Numbered from the stretch's first letter, positions 26,460-35,816 are shown. The stretch: DNA of 64,000 nt from Saprospiraceae bacterium (GCA_020629515.1 JAHDDE010000005.1:1-64000), one strand, 5' to 3'. Program-made: numbers and translations. The notes: a model not told the origin generated them from the sequence alone.

Positions 26460-27539
26460 TTATCTTTTGTAATTAAAAATTTTATTCAACTCTAAACGCC
26501 CTATACCATCATCGCTAAGTGTACCGAAATAAAGGGCCCCATTATATTCTTCTACTGAAGTAATCTCCTTGAGGTTAGGTTCTGAATCCTGCAAATTGTA
26601 TTTGACCTTACCATACTCATCCAAGCCTATGATGAATGAATAATGCTCTGGCACAGCGGCCAAAACGCTGGATGGCAACTTCATGATTAAATCGCGAAGC
26701 CAAGGTTTGGGCATCATAGCATCCAATTCTGCTGATCTTGGATTGACTAATGTCAACCAATAAATACCATCACTTCCTCTGCTGACACCATCAGGATATC
26801 CAGGCAAATTAGTCATCAAGGTTTCTTCTGTATCCTTATTAGGTCCTCTCAACCAGTATTTTCGCATCGAGTGAGACCCAGTCTCATTAATTAACACGAA
26901 TGAGCTATCTGGAGATGTCGCCACACCATTCGCAAATTGTAAACCATTCAGTAAAGTTTTAGTCTGTTCTGTGAATGGATTATAAACCAAAAGTCGACCA
27001 TACCCTCCATGCTCCATTATATCCTTCATAGTTTCATGAAATCCATATTTATATGAAGCATCACTGAAATATATCATTCCGTCAGGACCCACATCCACAT
27101 CATCCACAAACTTAAAATCTATATCTTCTGAACTGGTAGATAATGTGGTTAGCTTCATCAATGTATCTAACATCAACAAGCCTTTATCAGCATCTGCAAT
27201 TATTAGATTACCCCATTGGTCAAAATCCAATCCTAAAGGCCTCCCATTAGTATGAGCTATCACATAGCTAGTGTCCTTCTCGAGTGCCACAATCTCTCCA
27301 GTCACCTGACTACCATAAATTGTACCTTCTTTATCTATCGCTACATCTTCACACGAATTGCAAAGGCCAGTGTATATCTTTTCTAATCCTTCCAAATCAT
27401 TATTCTTAGCGTAGACTCCGACATATCCGGGAGCTGATTCTGGAGTAAAAGCGATTGCATTAATCGGACTCGGCCAGAGCACAAACACAATAGATATTAT
27501 TAGTAATAATCCTATAATGATTAGAATGGATTTCTTCAT
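26460..27539 (-). CDS. SMP-30/strictosidine synthase-like six-bladed propeller protein
   Basis: Protein of 359 residues with one N-terminal hydrophobic segment (about 4-23) that acts as a signal anchor, leaving the rest outside the cytoplasm. The body has repeated propeller blades (GPDGMIYFSDASYKYG near 154-169, FANGVATSPDSSFVLINETG, LPGYPDGVSRGSDGIYWLT) matching strictosidine synthase-like/APMAP proteins, which are usually calcium-dependent lactonases or esterases. It starts the three-gene run SMP-30, SDR, APH and is 61 bases downstream of the ABC permease gene, so it could be part of one longer transcript. Confidence 0.86.
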   Translation of the reverse strand: MKKSILIIIGLLLIISIVFVLWPSPINAIAFTPESAPGYVGVYAKNNDLEGLEKIYTGLCNSCEDVAIDKEGTIYGSQVTGEIVALEKDTSYVIAHTNGRPLGLDFDQWGNLIIADADKGLLMLDTLMKLTTLSTSSEDIDFKFVDDVDVGPDGMIYFSDASYKYGFHETMKDIMEHGGYGRLLVYNPFTEQTKTLLNGLQFANGVATSPDSSFVLINETGSHSMRKYWLRGPNKDTEETLMTNLPGYPDGVSRGSDGIYWLTLVNPRSAELDAMMPKPWLRDLIMKLPSSVLAAVPEHYSFIIGLDEYGKVKYNLQDSEPNLKEITSVEEYNGALYFGTLSDDGIGRLELNKIFNYKR

Positions 27540-27600
27540 ACCGCATAAAGTTACGAGTTATTAAAATTGACTCAACAGCTTTATTGGCATCATGACAGAC

Positions 27601-30132
27601 TTATGCTATTTCCTTTCGAAGTACCTCCAACGGCGCTTTGTTTAGAACATCTCGGCTATTAAGTAGTCCTATCAACACGGTTAGGCCTACTACGACTATA
27701 AAGATTATCAATATAGGTAACCATCTGATATCAAATTCTAACTCCAATTGCTGAGTCGCTAAGAGATAACTCCCCAACAGAGCAAGAAGAATACCTGTAA
27801 GAGCGGATAAAGAACCCAGAAGAAAATATTCAACAAAATTAATTTTGAGAATTTGATCTCTCATTGCACCGATAGTTCTTAATAAAACACTTTCTCTTAT
27901 GCGTTGATACTTACTCAAGAATAAAGAACTTATTAGCACAATCAATCCCGTCAAAATGCTAAAGCCCGCCATGAACTGGATAATATAGCTTACTTTCTTC
28001 AATATGTCATTAAGCGTGACTAAGATCATTCCCAGATCGATCACAGAGACATTAGGGAACGCTTTTACCACAGCACTGCGATATTTAGCAGTAGTTTCGG
28101 TATCAGGACTTTTAGTAACTAAAACTTGAAATTGTGGCGCGTTCTCCAGTACTCCATTAGGAAAAAGAATAAAAAAGCGAGTTTGCATACTTCTAAAATC
28201 AATCTTACGTATGCTCCCTACATAAGTCGTGATCATAGCACCTTGGACATTCCATATCAATTCGTCTCCTATCTCTACATCAAGAGAACGAGCATAATTA
28301 TCTGCCAATGAGACAAAAATACTATCTCCTTTTGCTACACTTCCTGTAAAGGTCCCTTTGACTAACTCTTCGTCGGCATTTAGCGTATCTCTGAAACTTA
28401 CTCTTGCCTCTCTATTGATAGCCCATCGACTTGCCGTCCGCGAAGTATCGGCAAACCATTCTTCCTTTGTCTTTCCTTGCCATGCGGCGAGTTTCATAGT
28501 AACAATAGGCACTTGCTGTATTATCGGAAGATCAAACTCTTTGGTTAAATCTTTTAGCTCATCTTTTTGGCTTTTTTCGATACCAAATAATATCATATTG
28601 GGCTGATTGCCCGCATCCATGGAGCCGACATTTTGCAATAGCAATCCTTGAATTATAAATAAAGTTGTCAAAATAGCTGTGCCCAACCCTATCGAGACGA
28701 TCAGTGTCTGAGTTTGGTTGTTAGGACGATACAGATTAGATAATCCTTGACGGAAAACAAAAGACCACGATCTCGGAAAAAACTTCCTAACTCCCCATGT
28801 AATCAATCGAGATACCGCAAATAATACGATGAATGCTACTAATAATCCGACAGAAAATGCCACCGCTTCACGCCAACTCTCGGTCATCTGAAGTAAGAAT
28901 AAGAATATGCTCATGGCTATAGCTAAATAGACCCCATATTTAATGTAATCACGACCTGTCTCGCTGTCATTGGCATTAGCTCGGAGAGTTCTCAACGGGC
29001 TAATATTTCGTATGCTAACTAATGGCACCAATGCAAATAACATGGTAATTAGGATACCTATGGATGTACCTTCTAAAATAGCCCTCCATGATATATCCAT
29101 GTCAACTTCATATGGTAAGAAGTCTTTCAAAATAATCGGAAGTAACATTTGTACCGCACTCCCTAAGAGAGCACCTATGACAACACTGATCAAACCCAAT
29201 CCTAAAATCTGAATGAAATAAATCAAAAAGGCATCAGATCCTTTCATACCTAAACATCGGAATATTGCTATAGAACTTATTTTGCTTTTGAGATAGATCA
29301 TAACACTACTCGCAACTCCGATACATCCCAATATTAGCGATACCAAGGCCACCAAGTTGAGGAAGTAGTTCAGCGAGGAGAATGCCTCTTGCAGGTTCTC
29401 TTTTTGGTCTTCAATTGTTTGTATTCTCAAGCTTTCATTTCTAAAGCTTTCTCTTTTATTCTTCTTCCATTCATCCGGATCAAAGCCTTCAGACACTTTG
29501 AAGTATTGAGCATAATCCACCATGCTACCTGGTTGAATCAATTGGCTCTCCTCTAATAATTCGGGTGTTATATATACAGTTGGGGCAAAACTCGATCCTG
29601 CACTAATACTCCCAAATGAGCTCTTAAGTCGTCCCCCGATTGGCATGTCAACCCCTCCAATTCTAATGCTGTCCCCAACCATAAGATTGTATTGGAGCAT
29701 CATGCCATGATCTATTAATATGAATTGTCCTTTTCTATGACTACGGTAGGCATTTTTTGGTTCTGTTAACAGCGAGCCATAAAATGGAAAATCCCCATCA
29801 ACGGCTTTGATTGATACGAACTGACTTTCATCAGTTTTCGGAAGATAGGACATAGTAAAAAGCTCAATCTCTGATGCCTTTACTCCAGGAATGCTATCTA
29901 ATGATTTTTGTAAATTCTCTGGCACCTTACTGTTGCCAGTTATAACAATATCGGCCCCTAATAATGATTTTGATTGCTCATCTATATCCTTGACCAAGTT
30001 ATAGTTGAATGAGTTAATCGCCACAAGAGCTGCTATACCTAACACTATGGCACTCATAAATAAAGCCAGCTTGCCACGATCTCTGCGACTGTCTCTATAG
30101 GCTGTTAATAGTAGGTATTTTAATTTTTGCAC
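27601..30132 (-). CDS. ABC transporter permease, YbbP/FtsX-like
   Basis: Large FtsX-superfamily permease of 843 residues from a GTG start (the N-terminus KLKYLLLTAYRDSRRDRGKL is typical). It has one membrane helix near 25-45, a periplasmic MacB-like domain, a first FtsX core near 255-375, two further helices (about 397-440), a second periplasmic domain and a final FtsX core near 720-830. This doubled layout matches YbbP. With the ATPase just upstream it likely forms a mechanotransmission or lipid/lipoprotein-related complex rather than a solute importer. The substrate is unknown. Confidence 0.9.
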   Translation of the reverse strand: MQKLKYLLLTAYRDSRRDRGKLALFMSAIVLGIAALVAINSFNYNLVKDIDEQSKSLLGADIVITGNSKVPENLQKSLDSIPGVKASEIELFTMSYLPKTDESQFVSIKAVDGDFPFYGSLLTEPKNAYRSHRKGQFILIDHGMMLQYNLMVGDSIRIGGVDMPIGGRLKSSFGSISAGSSFAPTVYITPELLEESQLIQPGSMVDYAQYFKVSEGFDPDEWKKNKRESFRNESLRIQTIEDQKENLQEAFSSLNYFLNLVALVSLILGCIGVASSVMIYLKSKISSIAIFRCLGMKGSDAFLIYFIQILGLGLISVVIGALLGSAVQMLLPIILKDFLPYEVDMDISWRAILEGTSIGILITMLFALVPLVSIRNISPLRTLRANANDSETGRDYIKYGVYLAIAMSIFLFLLQMTESWREAVAFSVGLLVAFIVLFAVSRLITWGVRKFFPRSWSFVFRQGLSNLYRPNNQTQTLIVSIGLGTAILTTLFIIQGLLLQNVGSMDAGNQPNMILFGIEKSQKDELKDLTKEFDLPIIQQVPIVTMKLAAWQGKTKEEWFADTSRTASRWAINREARVSFRDTLNADEELVKGTFTGSVAKGDSIFVSLADNYARSLDVEIGDELIWNVQGAMITTYVGSIRKIDFRSMQTRFFILFPNGVLENAPQFQVLVTKSPDTETTAKYRSAVVKAFPNVSVIDLGMILVTLNDILKKVSYIIQFMAGFSILTGLIVLISSLFLSKYQRIRESVLLRTIGAMRDQILKINFVEYFLLGSLSALTGILLALLGSYLLATQQLELEFDIRWLPILIIFIVVVGLTVLIGLLNSRDVLNKAPLEVLRKEIA

Positions 30133-30150
30133 TATACTTACTATTTTATC

Positions 30151-30834
30151 TTAATTAAGCTGATCACTTATGATCCGACCTCCTTTGAGTTGGATCACTC
30201 TTTGTGTTTTCTCGGCCAACTCCAGATCATGTGTAACAATAATTAAGGTTGTCCCTTTTTCTTTATTCAACTCAAAAAGCAAGCCCTCAACCATTTCTCC
30301 TGTTTCCTCATCAAGGTTTCCTGTTGGCTCATCTGCAAATAATACTTTAGGAGAATTGCTGAATGCCCGTGCCAGAGACACTCTCTGCTGTTCGCCACCT
30401 GAAAGTTGCGATGGATAATGGGTCAAACGATCCCCAAGCCCAACCCTACTCAGAAGGTCCCTTGCTATGTCTCGAGCCCCTTTGGACTTACCCTGAAGTT
30501 CGAGAGGTATCATCACATTTTCAATGGCGGTAAGAGTAGGTAACAATTGAAAATTCTGAAATATGAATCCTACATTTCTATTTCTCACTTCGGCTTTTTG
30601 ATTTTCACTCATAGCGCTTATCCCTTCTCCTGTCAACATTACAGTACCATCAGATGGCGCATCCAATCCTGCACATAGCCCGAGTAATGTAGTTTTCCCG
30701 CTCCCAGAAGGGCCAACGATCGATACAATTTCGCCTGCTTTGATTGAGAAGTTTATATCGTCTAAAACGATTAGATCTTTATTGATGCCTTTATAGATTT
30801 TAGTCAAATTATTGACCTCCAGAATTTTATCCAT
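30151..30834 (-). CDS. ABC transporter ATP-binding protein, YbbA/LolD-like
   Basis: ABC ATPase of 227 residues: Walker A GPSGSGKTT (about 39-47), Q-loop FQNFQLLP, signature LSGGEQQRV, Walker B VLFADEPTGNLD and switch His in VTHDLELA. It belongs to the MacB/LolD/YbbA group. It lies 18 bases before the permease gene on the minus strand and is divergent from the TesA-like esterase at 30898, the same arrangement as ybbA, ybbP and tesA in E. coli, which strengthens the YbbA assignment over LolD. Confidence 0.93.
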   Translation of the reverse strand: MDKILEVNNLTKIYKGINKDLIVLDDINFSIKAGEIVSIVGPSGSGKTTLLGLCAGLDAPSDGTVMLTGEGISAMSENQKAEVRNRNVGFIFQNFQLLPTLTAIENVMIPLELQGKSKGARDIARDLLSRVGLGDRLTHYPSQLSGGEQQRVSLARAFSNSPKVLFADEPTGNLDEETGEMVEGLLFELNKEKGTTLIIVTHDLELAEKTQRVIQLKGGRIISDQLN

Positions 30835-30897
30835 ACTACTTTAGAAAAGTTTACAACTTAGTGAAAAGACTTACGTTAATTATTCAAACTACTAATC

Positions 30898-31635
30898 ATG
30901 GAAAAGACAGCTCTTCACAAAGTATTCAATCGATGCTTATTAGTCTGCACTATCTTAATTAGTGTTATCATGAGTTCATGTAAAGATAAACCTACAACAG
31001 TTCAAGAAGTTGTACAAGAATCGACTAAAATTGATAAACAATCGACTGACGTGAAGACGCCTGAGAAAAAAACTAAGAAAAGTATTCTATTCTTTGGCGA
31101 CAGCCTTACAGCAGGATATGGACTTTCTGAAGAAGAATCCTTTCCTTCTCTCATCCAAAAAAGACTCGATTCTCTTAATCTGCCATATACGGTTATTAAT
31201 GCGGGATTAAGCGGCGAAACGACTTCGGGAGGAGTAGAAAGGATAGACTGGGTACTACAACAAGATGTAGACATATTTGTCCTTGAACTTGGTGCCAATG
31301 ATATGCTCAGAGGTTTGGACATTGGTATGACAAAAAAGAATCTGGAAACTATAATTGAGCGAGTCCGCGCTAAGAATAATGATATCGAGATTATCATCGC
31401 TGGCATGCAAGCTCCGCCCAATATGGGTCAAGAATATCAAAATGAATTTTTTAAAATATTCAAAGATTTATCAGAGGATAATGGTTTTGGCCTAATACCT
31501 TTTCTTTTGGACGGGGTAGCAGGTATCCCTAATTTAAACCTGCCCGATGGCAAACACCCCAACGCAAAAGGCCAAAAAATAGTAGTTGAAAATGTTTGGG
31601 CAACTTTGGAGTCATATGTTTTAGCGAGCTCTTAA
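30898..31635 (+). CDS. TesA-like GDSL arylesterase/lysophospholipase, lipoprotein
   Basis: SGNH hydrolase of 245 residues. An N-terminal hydrophobic stretch ends in a lipobox (IMSSC, lipidated Cys28), so it is a lipoprotein rather than a freely periplasmic enzyme as E. coli TesA is. A low-complexity linker (about 29-58) precedes the catalytic domain: block I FFGDSLTAGYGL with nucleophile Ser, block II Gly in NAGLSGETTSGG, block III GANDMLRG and block V DGKHPNAKG with the catalytic Asp-His. It probably acts on thioesters, aryl esters or lysophospholipids. It is divergently adjacent to the YbbA/YbbP genes. Confidence 0.92.
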   Translation: MEKTALHKVFNRCLLVCTILISVIMSSCKDKPTTVQEVVQESTKIDKQSTDVKTPEKKTKKSILFFGDSLTAGYGLSEEESFPSLIQKRLDSLNLPYTVINAGLSGETTSGGVERIDWVLQQDVDIFVLELGANDMLRGLDIGMTKKNLETIIERVRAKNNDIEIIIAGMQAPPNMGQEYQNEFFKIFKDLSEDNGFGLIPFLLDGVAGIPNLNLPDGKHPNAKGQKIVVENVWATLESYVLASS

Positions 31636-31703
31636 CACCCATTGCTGATATATTTCAGACTAATTAGAATAATCACTAATTTGTGAGGAGTAAATTATGC
31701 TAT

Positions 31704-33059
31704 ATGAAATACCTCGCACCTTTACTTTTACTATCATTTACTTGTCTGGGCCAGAATATAATTCCACCATCACAAGACAATAGATTGTACGAGATAATAG
31801 ACTCTTGCTCTGCAGAACGAATAAAAAAAGACATCACCAAGTTAGTATCTTTTGGCACTCGACACACGCTGTCGGACACACTATCAGACACTCGTGGAAT
31901 AGGAGCAGCAAGACGTTGGATTAAGTCAGAATTTGAGAAAATAAGTAGTGCCTGCAACAATTGTCTTGAAGTCAATTATCAAAGTGGAATTGTAGAAAAA
32001 GGAGAAAGTCGAAGAATACCTGAATCCACCAAAATAGTTAATGTGGTAGCCATCAAGCGTGGTACAACTTATCCAGATCGATACATCATCATGTCAGGTG
32101 ATATTGATAGCAGGATCTCTGACCCACTCAATGGTGTAGATGATTCTCCTGGTGCCAATGACAATGCCTCTGGTATGGCAGGAGTTTTGGAAGCAGCACG
32201 AGTACTGTCAAAATATGAATTTGCCAATAGTATCGCATTTGTGGGCTTATCAGGAGAAGAACAAGGCTTATTTGGAGGAAAGATTATGGCCGCACAAGCG
32301 ATAAAAGATAGTACAGAAATCATTGGAATCCTCAATAATGACATGATAGGAAATATCCAAGGTATAGACGGTGTAATAGACAATCAATCATTCAGGATCT
32401 TTTCTGAATCAGCTCCTCCAGGTGAGAATGAGCAAAAAAGAATCTGGAAAAGATTTTATGGAGGTGAAGTTGATGGTATTTCAAGACAATTAGCAAGATA
32501 TGTGTATAGCCTAACTAAACAATATATGCCTCAGATGAATCCTATCATGATTTATCGTTTAGATAGATTTGGTAGAGGTGGACATCACAGGCCTTTTAAT
32601 GATGCTGGTTTTGCTGGGATTAGGATCATGGAGGCTCATGAAAATTATGACCAACAACACCAAGACATCCGAGTAGAGGATGGTATCTCTTACGGTGATC
32701 GAATCGAACACGTCAACTTTGATTACGCAGCGAGACTTACTGCGGTCAACGCGATTTCTTTGGCCAGTATAGCATGGGCACCAAAGGAGGTCCAAGGATT
32801 AATGATTGGTGGTGCCGTCCGCCCCTCTACACGATTAAAATGGGATCCTTCTGAAGATGAGTACATCTCAGGATATAAAGTGTACTGGAGAGAAACGACT
32901 TCTCCCTATTGGCAATATTCTCGATACGTCGGAAACATTAATGACTTTACACTTAAGAATGTGGTTATTGATAATTATTTATTTGGAGTGAGCGCTGTAA
33001 GTAAAGATGGTCATGAGAGCATCATTCACTTCCCCACCACCTTAATACCTCGACGATAA
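31704..33059 (+). CDS. M28 family peptidase with C-terminal FN3-like domain
   Basis: Secreted zinc-peptidase-like protein of about 451 residues from ATG 31704 (MKYLAPLLLLSFTCLGQ signal peptide); a GTG at 31683 is also in frame. M28 hallmarks: PGANDNASGMAGV (bridging Asp), GEEQGLFGG (catalytic Glu-Glu), NNDMIGN, and the late His in EAHENYDQ. The first ligand motif normally reads His-x-Asp, but here it is Asp-Ile-Asp (MSGDIDSR), so metal binding may be altered. The last ~90 residues (TRLKWDPSEDEYISGYKVYW) look like a fibronectin type III domain. Its stop overlaps the ATG of the next gene (TAATG). Confidence 0.88.
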   Translation: MKYLAPLLLLSFTCLGQNIIPPSQDNRLYEIIDSCSAERIKKDITKLVSFGTRHTLSDTLSDTRGIGAARRWIKSEFEKISSACNNCLEVNYQSGIVEKGESRRIPESTKIVNVVAIKRGTTYPDRYIIMSGDIDSRISDPLNGVDDSPGANDNASGMAGVLEAARVLSKYEFANSIAFVGLSGEEQGLFGGKIMAAQAIKDSTEIIGILNNDMIGNIQGIDGVIDNQSFRIFSESAPPGENEQKRIWKRFYGGEVDGISRQLARYVYSLTKQYMPQMNPIMIYRLDRFGRGGHHRPFNDAGFAGIRIMEAHENYDQQHQDIRVEDGISYGDRIEHVNFDYAARLTAVNAISLASIAWAPKEVQGLMIGGAVRPSTRLKWDPSEDEYISGYKVYWRETTSPYWQYSRYVGNINDFTLKNVVIDNYLFGVSAVSKDGHESIIHFPTTLIPRR

Positions 33060-34042
33060 TGCAATACAGGAGATTAGGCAAAACAGGGATAGATATATCC
33101 GAAATCAGTTTAGGAACTTGGCAGGTAGGCGGAACATGGGGCTCACAATTTGACCCGAAAGGTGCTGAAGACATACTTAATACTGCAATTGATAATGGCA
33201 TTAATTTCATAGATACGGCAGATGTATATGAATCAGGGCTTAGCGAAAAAGCTGTGGGCAAGATCATCAGATCCCGAAAAGAAAATATATATATCGCCAC
33301 TAAATGCGGTCGACAGATCAATCCTCATACGAATGAAGGATACACTCCAAAAGTCTTAAGAAAATATGTAGAAGATAGCCTTGTCAATACGGGTTTAGAC
33401 CGTTTAGATCTTATTCAACTGCATTGCCCTCCGACAGAAGTATATTATAGACCTGAAATATTCGGAGAATTTGAAAAGTTAAAACAAGAAGGGAAGATCG
33501 CTCATCTAGGCGTCAGTGTCGAAAAAGTCGAAGAAGGCATAAAGGCAATTGAATATGACAACGTATGTTCAGTACAAATCATATTCAACATTTTCAGACA
33601 GCGCCCCAATGAATTATTTCTTCAAAGAGCCCAAGAAAAGGATGTAGGTGTAATTGCGAGAGTACCCCTGGCGAGCGGGCTCCTAACTGGTCAATACACA
33701 ATTGATAAAACATTTGAAAAAGGCGACCACAGATTCTTTAATAGAAATGGAGAAGCATTCGACAAAGGAGAAACATTTTCAGGAATACCTTATAGCGAAG
33801 GGGTAAAAATGTCTAAATCATTAAAGAGTCATTTTGAACCCATCGCCCTTCACCATATTGCTTTACAATGGATATTGCATCACGGTGAGATAACCACTGT
33901 CATTCCAGGTGCTTCCAAAAAAGAACAAGTTCTTGATAATCTGAAGGCATTGGCAATGAAGCATTTACATCAAGATCAAATCGATTTTCTCCAACACTAC
34001 TATATAACGCATATCAAACCTCTTGTGCATCATCTGTGGTAA
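33059..34042 (+). CDS. aldo/keto reductase
   Basis: NADPH-dependent aldo/keto reductase of 327 residues (TIM barrel, cytoplasmic). Seen: N-terminal YRRLGKTGIDISEISLGTW, catalytic Asp/Tyr in IDTADVYESG, Lys in IATKCGR and His in LIQLHCP; the cofactor end region TTVIPGASKKEQVLDNL is typical of the YghZ/Tas-like branch. The start codon overlaps the preceding peptidase stop by one base, indicating translational coupling. It is convergent, with stop codons abutting, with the SET-domain gene. Confidence 0.93.
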   Translation: MQYRRLGKTGIDISEISLGTWQVGGTWGSQFDPKGAEDILNTAIDNGINFIDTADVYESGLSEKAVGKIIRSRKENIYIATKCGRQINPHTNEGYTPKVLRKYVEDSLVNTGLDRLDLIQLHCPPTEVYYRPEIFGEFEKLKQEGKIAHLGVSVEKVEEGIKAIEYDNVCSVQIIFNIFRQRPNELFLQRAQEKDVGVIARVPLASGLLTGQYTIDKTFEKGDHRFFNRNGEAFDKGETFSGIPYSEGVKMSKSLKSHFEPIALHHIALQWILHHGEITTVIPGASKKEQVLDNLKALAMKHLHQDQIDFLQHYYITHIKPLVHHLW

Positions 34043-34432
34043 TCATACAGGCTTAAACCAAAGTTGATCTTCTGTCCTAATTCCATCACCTGTATAATCT
34101 ATTAATAACTCATCTCCTATATTAACTTTTTGCGAACATTCTATTTTGATAGTACTGTCTGTATAATCAAATATGACAATTGCATTAGGTTCACTGGAGT
34201 GATTATATATACTACCATAACCCAAAGCAACACAACCTTGGTAACCATCTTCTTCCCAAAGAAAATAATAGTCAAACAATACAGATTTATCAATGTGCTC
34301 CAGCTGTCCTTGAGGAAATTTAATGATTGGACAAATTTCGATAAGATCTCCCTTATTTAATTCTATGGTTGTATAAACCCCTCTTCCCTTGACAGAATCC
34401 TCCATTATAATGAGTCCGGGCACTTGTAACAT
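34043..34432 (-). CDS. small SET-domain protein
   Basis: SET-fold protein of about 129 residues from ATG 34432; an in-frame TTG at 34453 would add seven. Seen: GRGVYTTIELNKGDLIE (SET-N), the SAM/active-site segment IYNHSSEPNA (NHS-type motif) and the C-terminal IGDELLIDYTG. It has no pre-SET, post-SET or other domain. Bacterial SET proteins of this size are putative protein-lysine methyltransferases with unknown targets. Its stop abuts that of the aldo/keto reductase gene. Confidence 0.85.
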   Translation of the reverse strand: MLQVPGLIIMEDSVKGRGVYTTIELNKGDLIEICPIIKFPQGQLEHIDKSVLFDYYFLWEEDGYQGCVALGYGSIYNHSSEPNAIVIFDYTDSTIKIECSQKVNIGDELLIDYTGDGIRTEDQLWFKPV

Positions 34433-34533
34433 AGCTGATCTTATAGCCAACAAGTTATAGAAATATTAATAAACCATTACTTATCAACTCTTTAGATGAT
34501 TATTTTAATTTTAGAGACGATAAAATATCATCT

Positions 34534-34893
34534 ATGGAGATCATCACTAATATATCAGTGGGAATTGTTGCATTGCTGCACATTTATTTTTTGTATTTAG
34601 AGATGTTCGCTTGGACAACTCGTGCCCCTAAAGTCTTTAAGGGCTTTAGTAAAGACCATTTTGAAAAAACCAAATCAATGGCTGCCAATCAAGGCCTTTA
34701 TAATGGATTTTTGGCAGCTGGATTAATATGGGGCTTCTTCATAGTTGACTATCCTTGGAAACTATACGTATGGGTCTTTTTTCTTTCTTGTGTTTTAATC
34801 GCTGGTATATATGGAGCTTATTCAGTGAATAAAAGAATCTTTTATGTACAAGGAATACCAGCCCTAATTGCCTTAGTCTTAGTTCATTTTTAA
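34534..34893 (+). CDS. DUF1304 family membrane protein
   Basis: Integral membrane protein of 119 residues with four predicted helices (about 4-25, 50-72, 76-95, 99-117). The pattern HIYFLYLEMFAW near 17-28 followed by AANQGLYNGFLAAGLIWG is the DUF1304 signature. The family's function is unknown. It is followed by the secreted hypothetical gene at 34905 on the same strand, with only a short gap, so the two may be co-transcribed. Confidence 0.9.
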   Translation: MEIITNISVGIVALLHIYFLYLEMFAWTTRAPKVFKGFSKDHFEKTKSMAANQGLYNGFLAAGLIWGFFIVDYPWKLYVWVFFLSCVLIAGIYGAYSVNKRIFYVQGIPALIALVLVHF

Positions 34894-34904
34894 GGTTGAA
34901 GGCT

Positions 34905-35750
34905 ATGAGAATATTATTAGTAATAGGATCTTTGCTCATGGCTTATAACCTATGTGCTCAAAAATTAGGAAGTGAAGTAATTGTCACAGATTCGACAGGA
35001 AATCAGGTTATAGGCATTCTAAAAACTATCACTACTGATAAATACATAATTAAGAATAATCTAATAGGAGAGGTAAAATTTGCGATTGACGAAGTTCATA
35101 TTTCAAAATATAAAAATCCTTATTCATATAGCACTTCGTCTAAATATTCTTTTGACCCTCCTTTACCAAGTATCAATTATTTATCAGAGACGGGATTTGG
35201 ATTGCGTAAAGGAGAAGTATATTATCAAAATGTATTACTATTTGGACAAAAATTTGGATTCGGTTTAAGCGACAACTTTAGTATTAATGGAGGTTTTGAG
35301 TTGGCTTCCCCGATATTTGATGGATCTGCACCTGCAGTACTCATTGCTCCTAAGTTTACATTTAACGATGTTATGTCAAGTATACAATTTGGTGTTGGGG
35401 CTAATTTTGTGTTTTTATCAAATATCAGTTCCACGTCCTACGTCGGATCTATTTACGGAATAGCCACATTTGGAGATGTCAACAGCAATGTTACTGTCGG
35501 ATTAGGTTGGGGTTATGACGAATTCGAAATTGGAGATGAACCTGTTCTTCAACTCTCGGGTTTTTTAAGATTGAATAATCAATTAGGACTCGTACTTGAT
35601 AGCATTTCTACTGGTATCTTTGACTCTTTTGGTACCGGTGCCAGCCTTATGCTTAGAATGATGAATAGGGGTTTCTTATTGGATGTGGGGATATTAACTG
35701 ATACCTCAGGAGGCTATGCGCCTATGGCAAATCTGGCATTTAGATTTTAA
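34905..35750 (+). CDS. hypothetical secreted/outer-membrane protein
   Basis: Unrecognised protein of about 281 residues from ATG 34905; a TTG at 34896 is in frame. It has a signal peptide (MRILLVIGSLLMAYNLCAQ). Residues about 20-60 have a small-domain pattern (VIVTDSTGNQVIGILKTITTDKYIIKN) as seen in short beta sandwiches. The rest is glycine-rich with alternating strands (GFGLRKGEVYYQN, SIQFGVGANFVF, GLGWGYDEFEIG) and a final aromatic residue (MANLAFRF), which fits an outer-membrane beta barrel. No function is assigned. Confidence 0.75.
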   Translation: MRILLVIGSLLMAYNLCAQKLGSEVIVTDSTGNQVIGILKTITTDKYIIKNNLIGEVKFAIDEVHISKYKNPYSYSTSSKYSFDPPLPSINYLSETGFGLRKGEVYYQNVLLFGQKFGFGLSDNFSINGGFELASPIFDGSAPAVLIAPKFTFNDVMSSIQFGVGANFVFLSNISSTSYVGSIYGIATFGDVNSNVTVGLGWGYDEFEIGDEPVLQLSGFLRLNNQLGLVLDSISTGIFDSFGTGASLMLRMMNRGFLLDVGILTDTSGGYAPMANLAFRF

Positions 35751-35761
35751 GCAAAGTCAAA

Positions 35762-35793
35762 TTGACTTTTTCTTGAAAGGTTTCTTAGCTTTG
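35762..35793 (+). promoter_or_regulatory. Bacteroidota-type promoter for the Lrp gene
   Basis: A TTG (35762-35764) is separated by 21 bases from TAGCTTTG (35786-35793), an exact match to the TAnnTTTG -7 consensus of Bacteroidota primary sigma factors. The predicted transcription start is about 10-17 bases before the ATG at 35817, giving a very short leader. Confidence 0.65.
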
Positions 35794-35816
35794 TACCTCA
35801 TCATCAAATAGGTATC

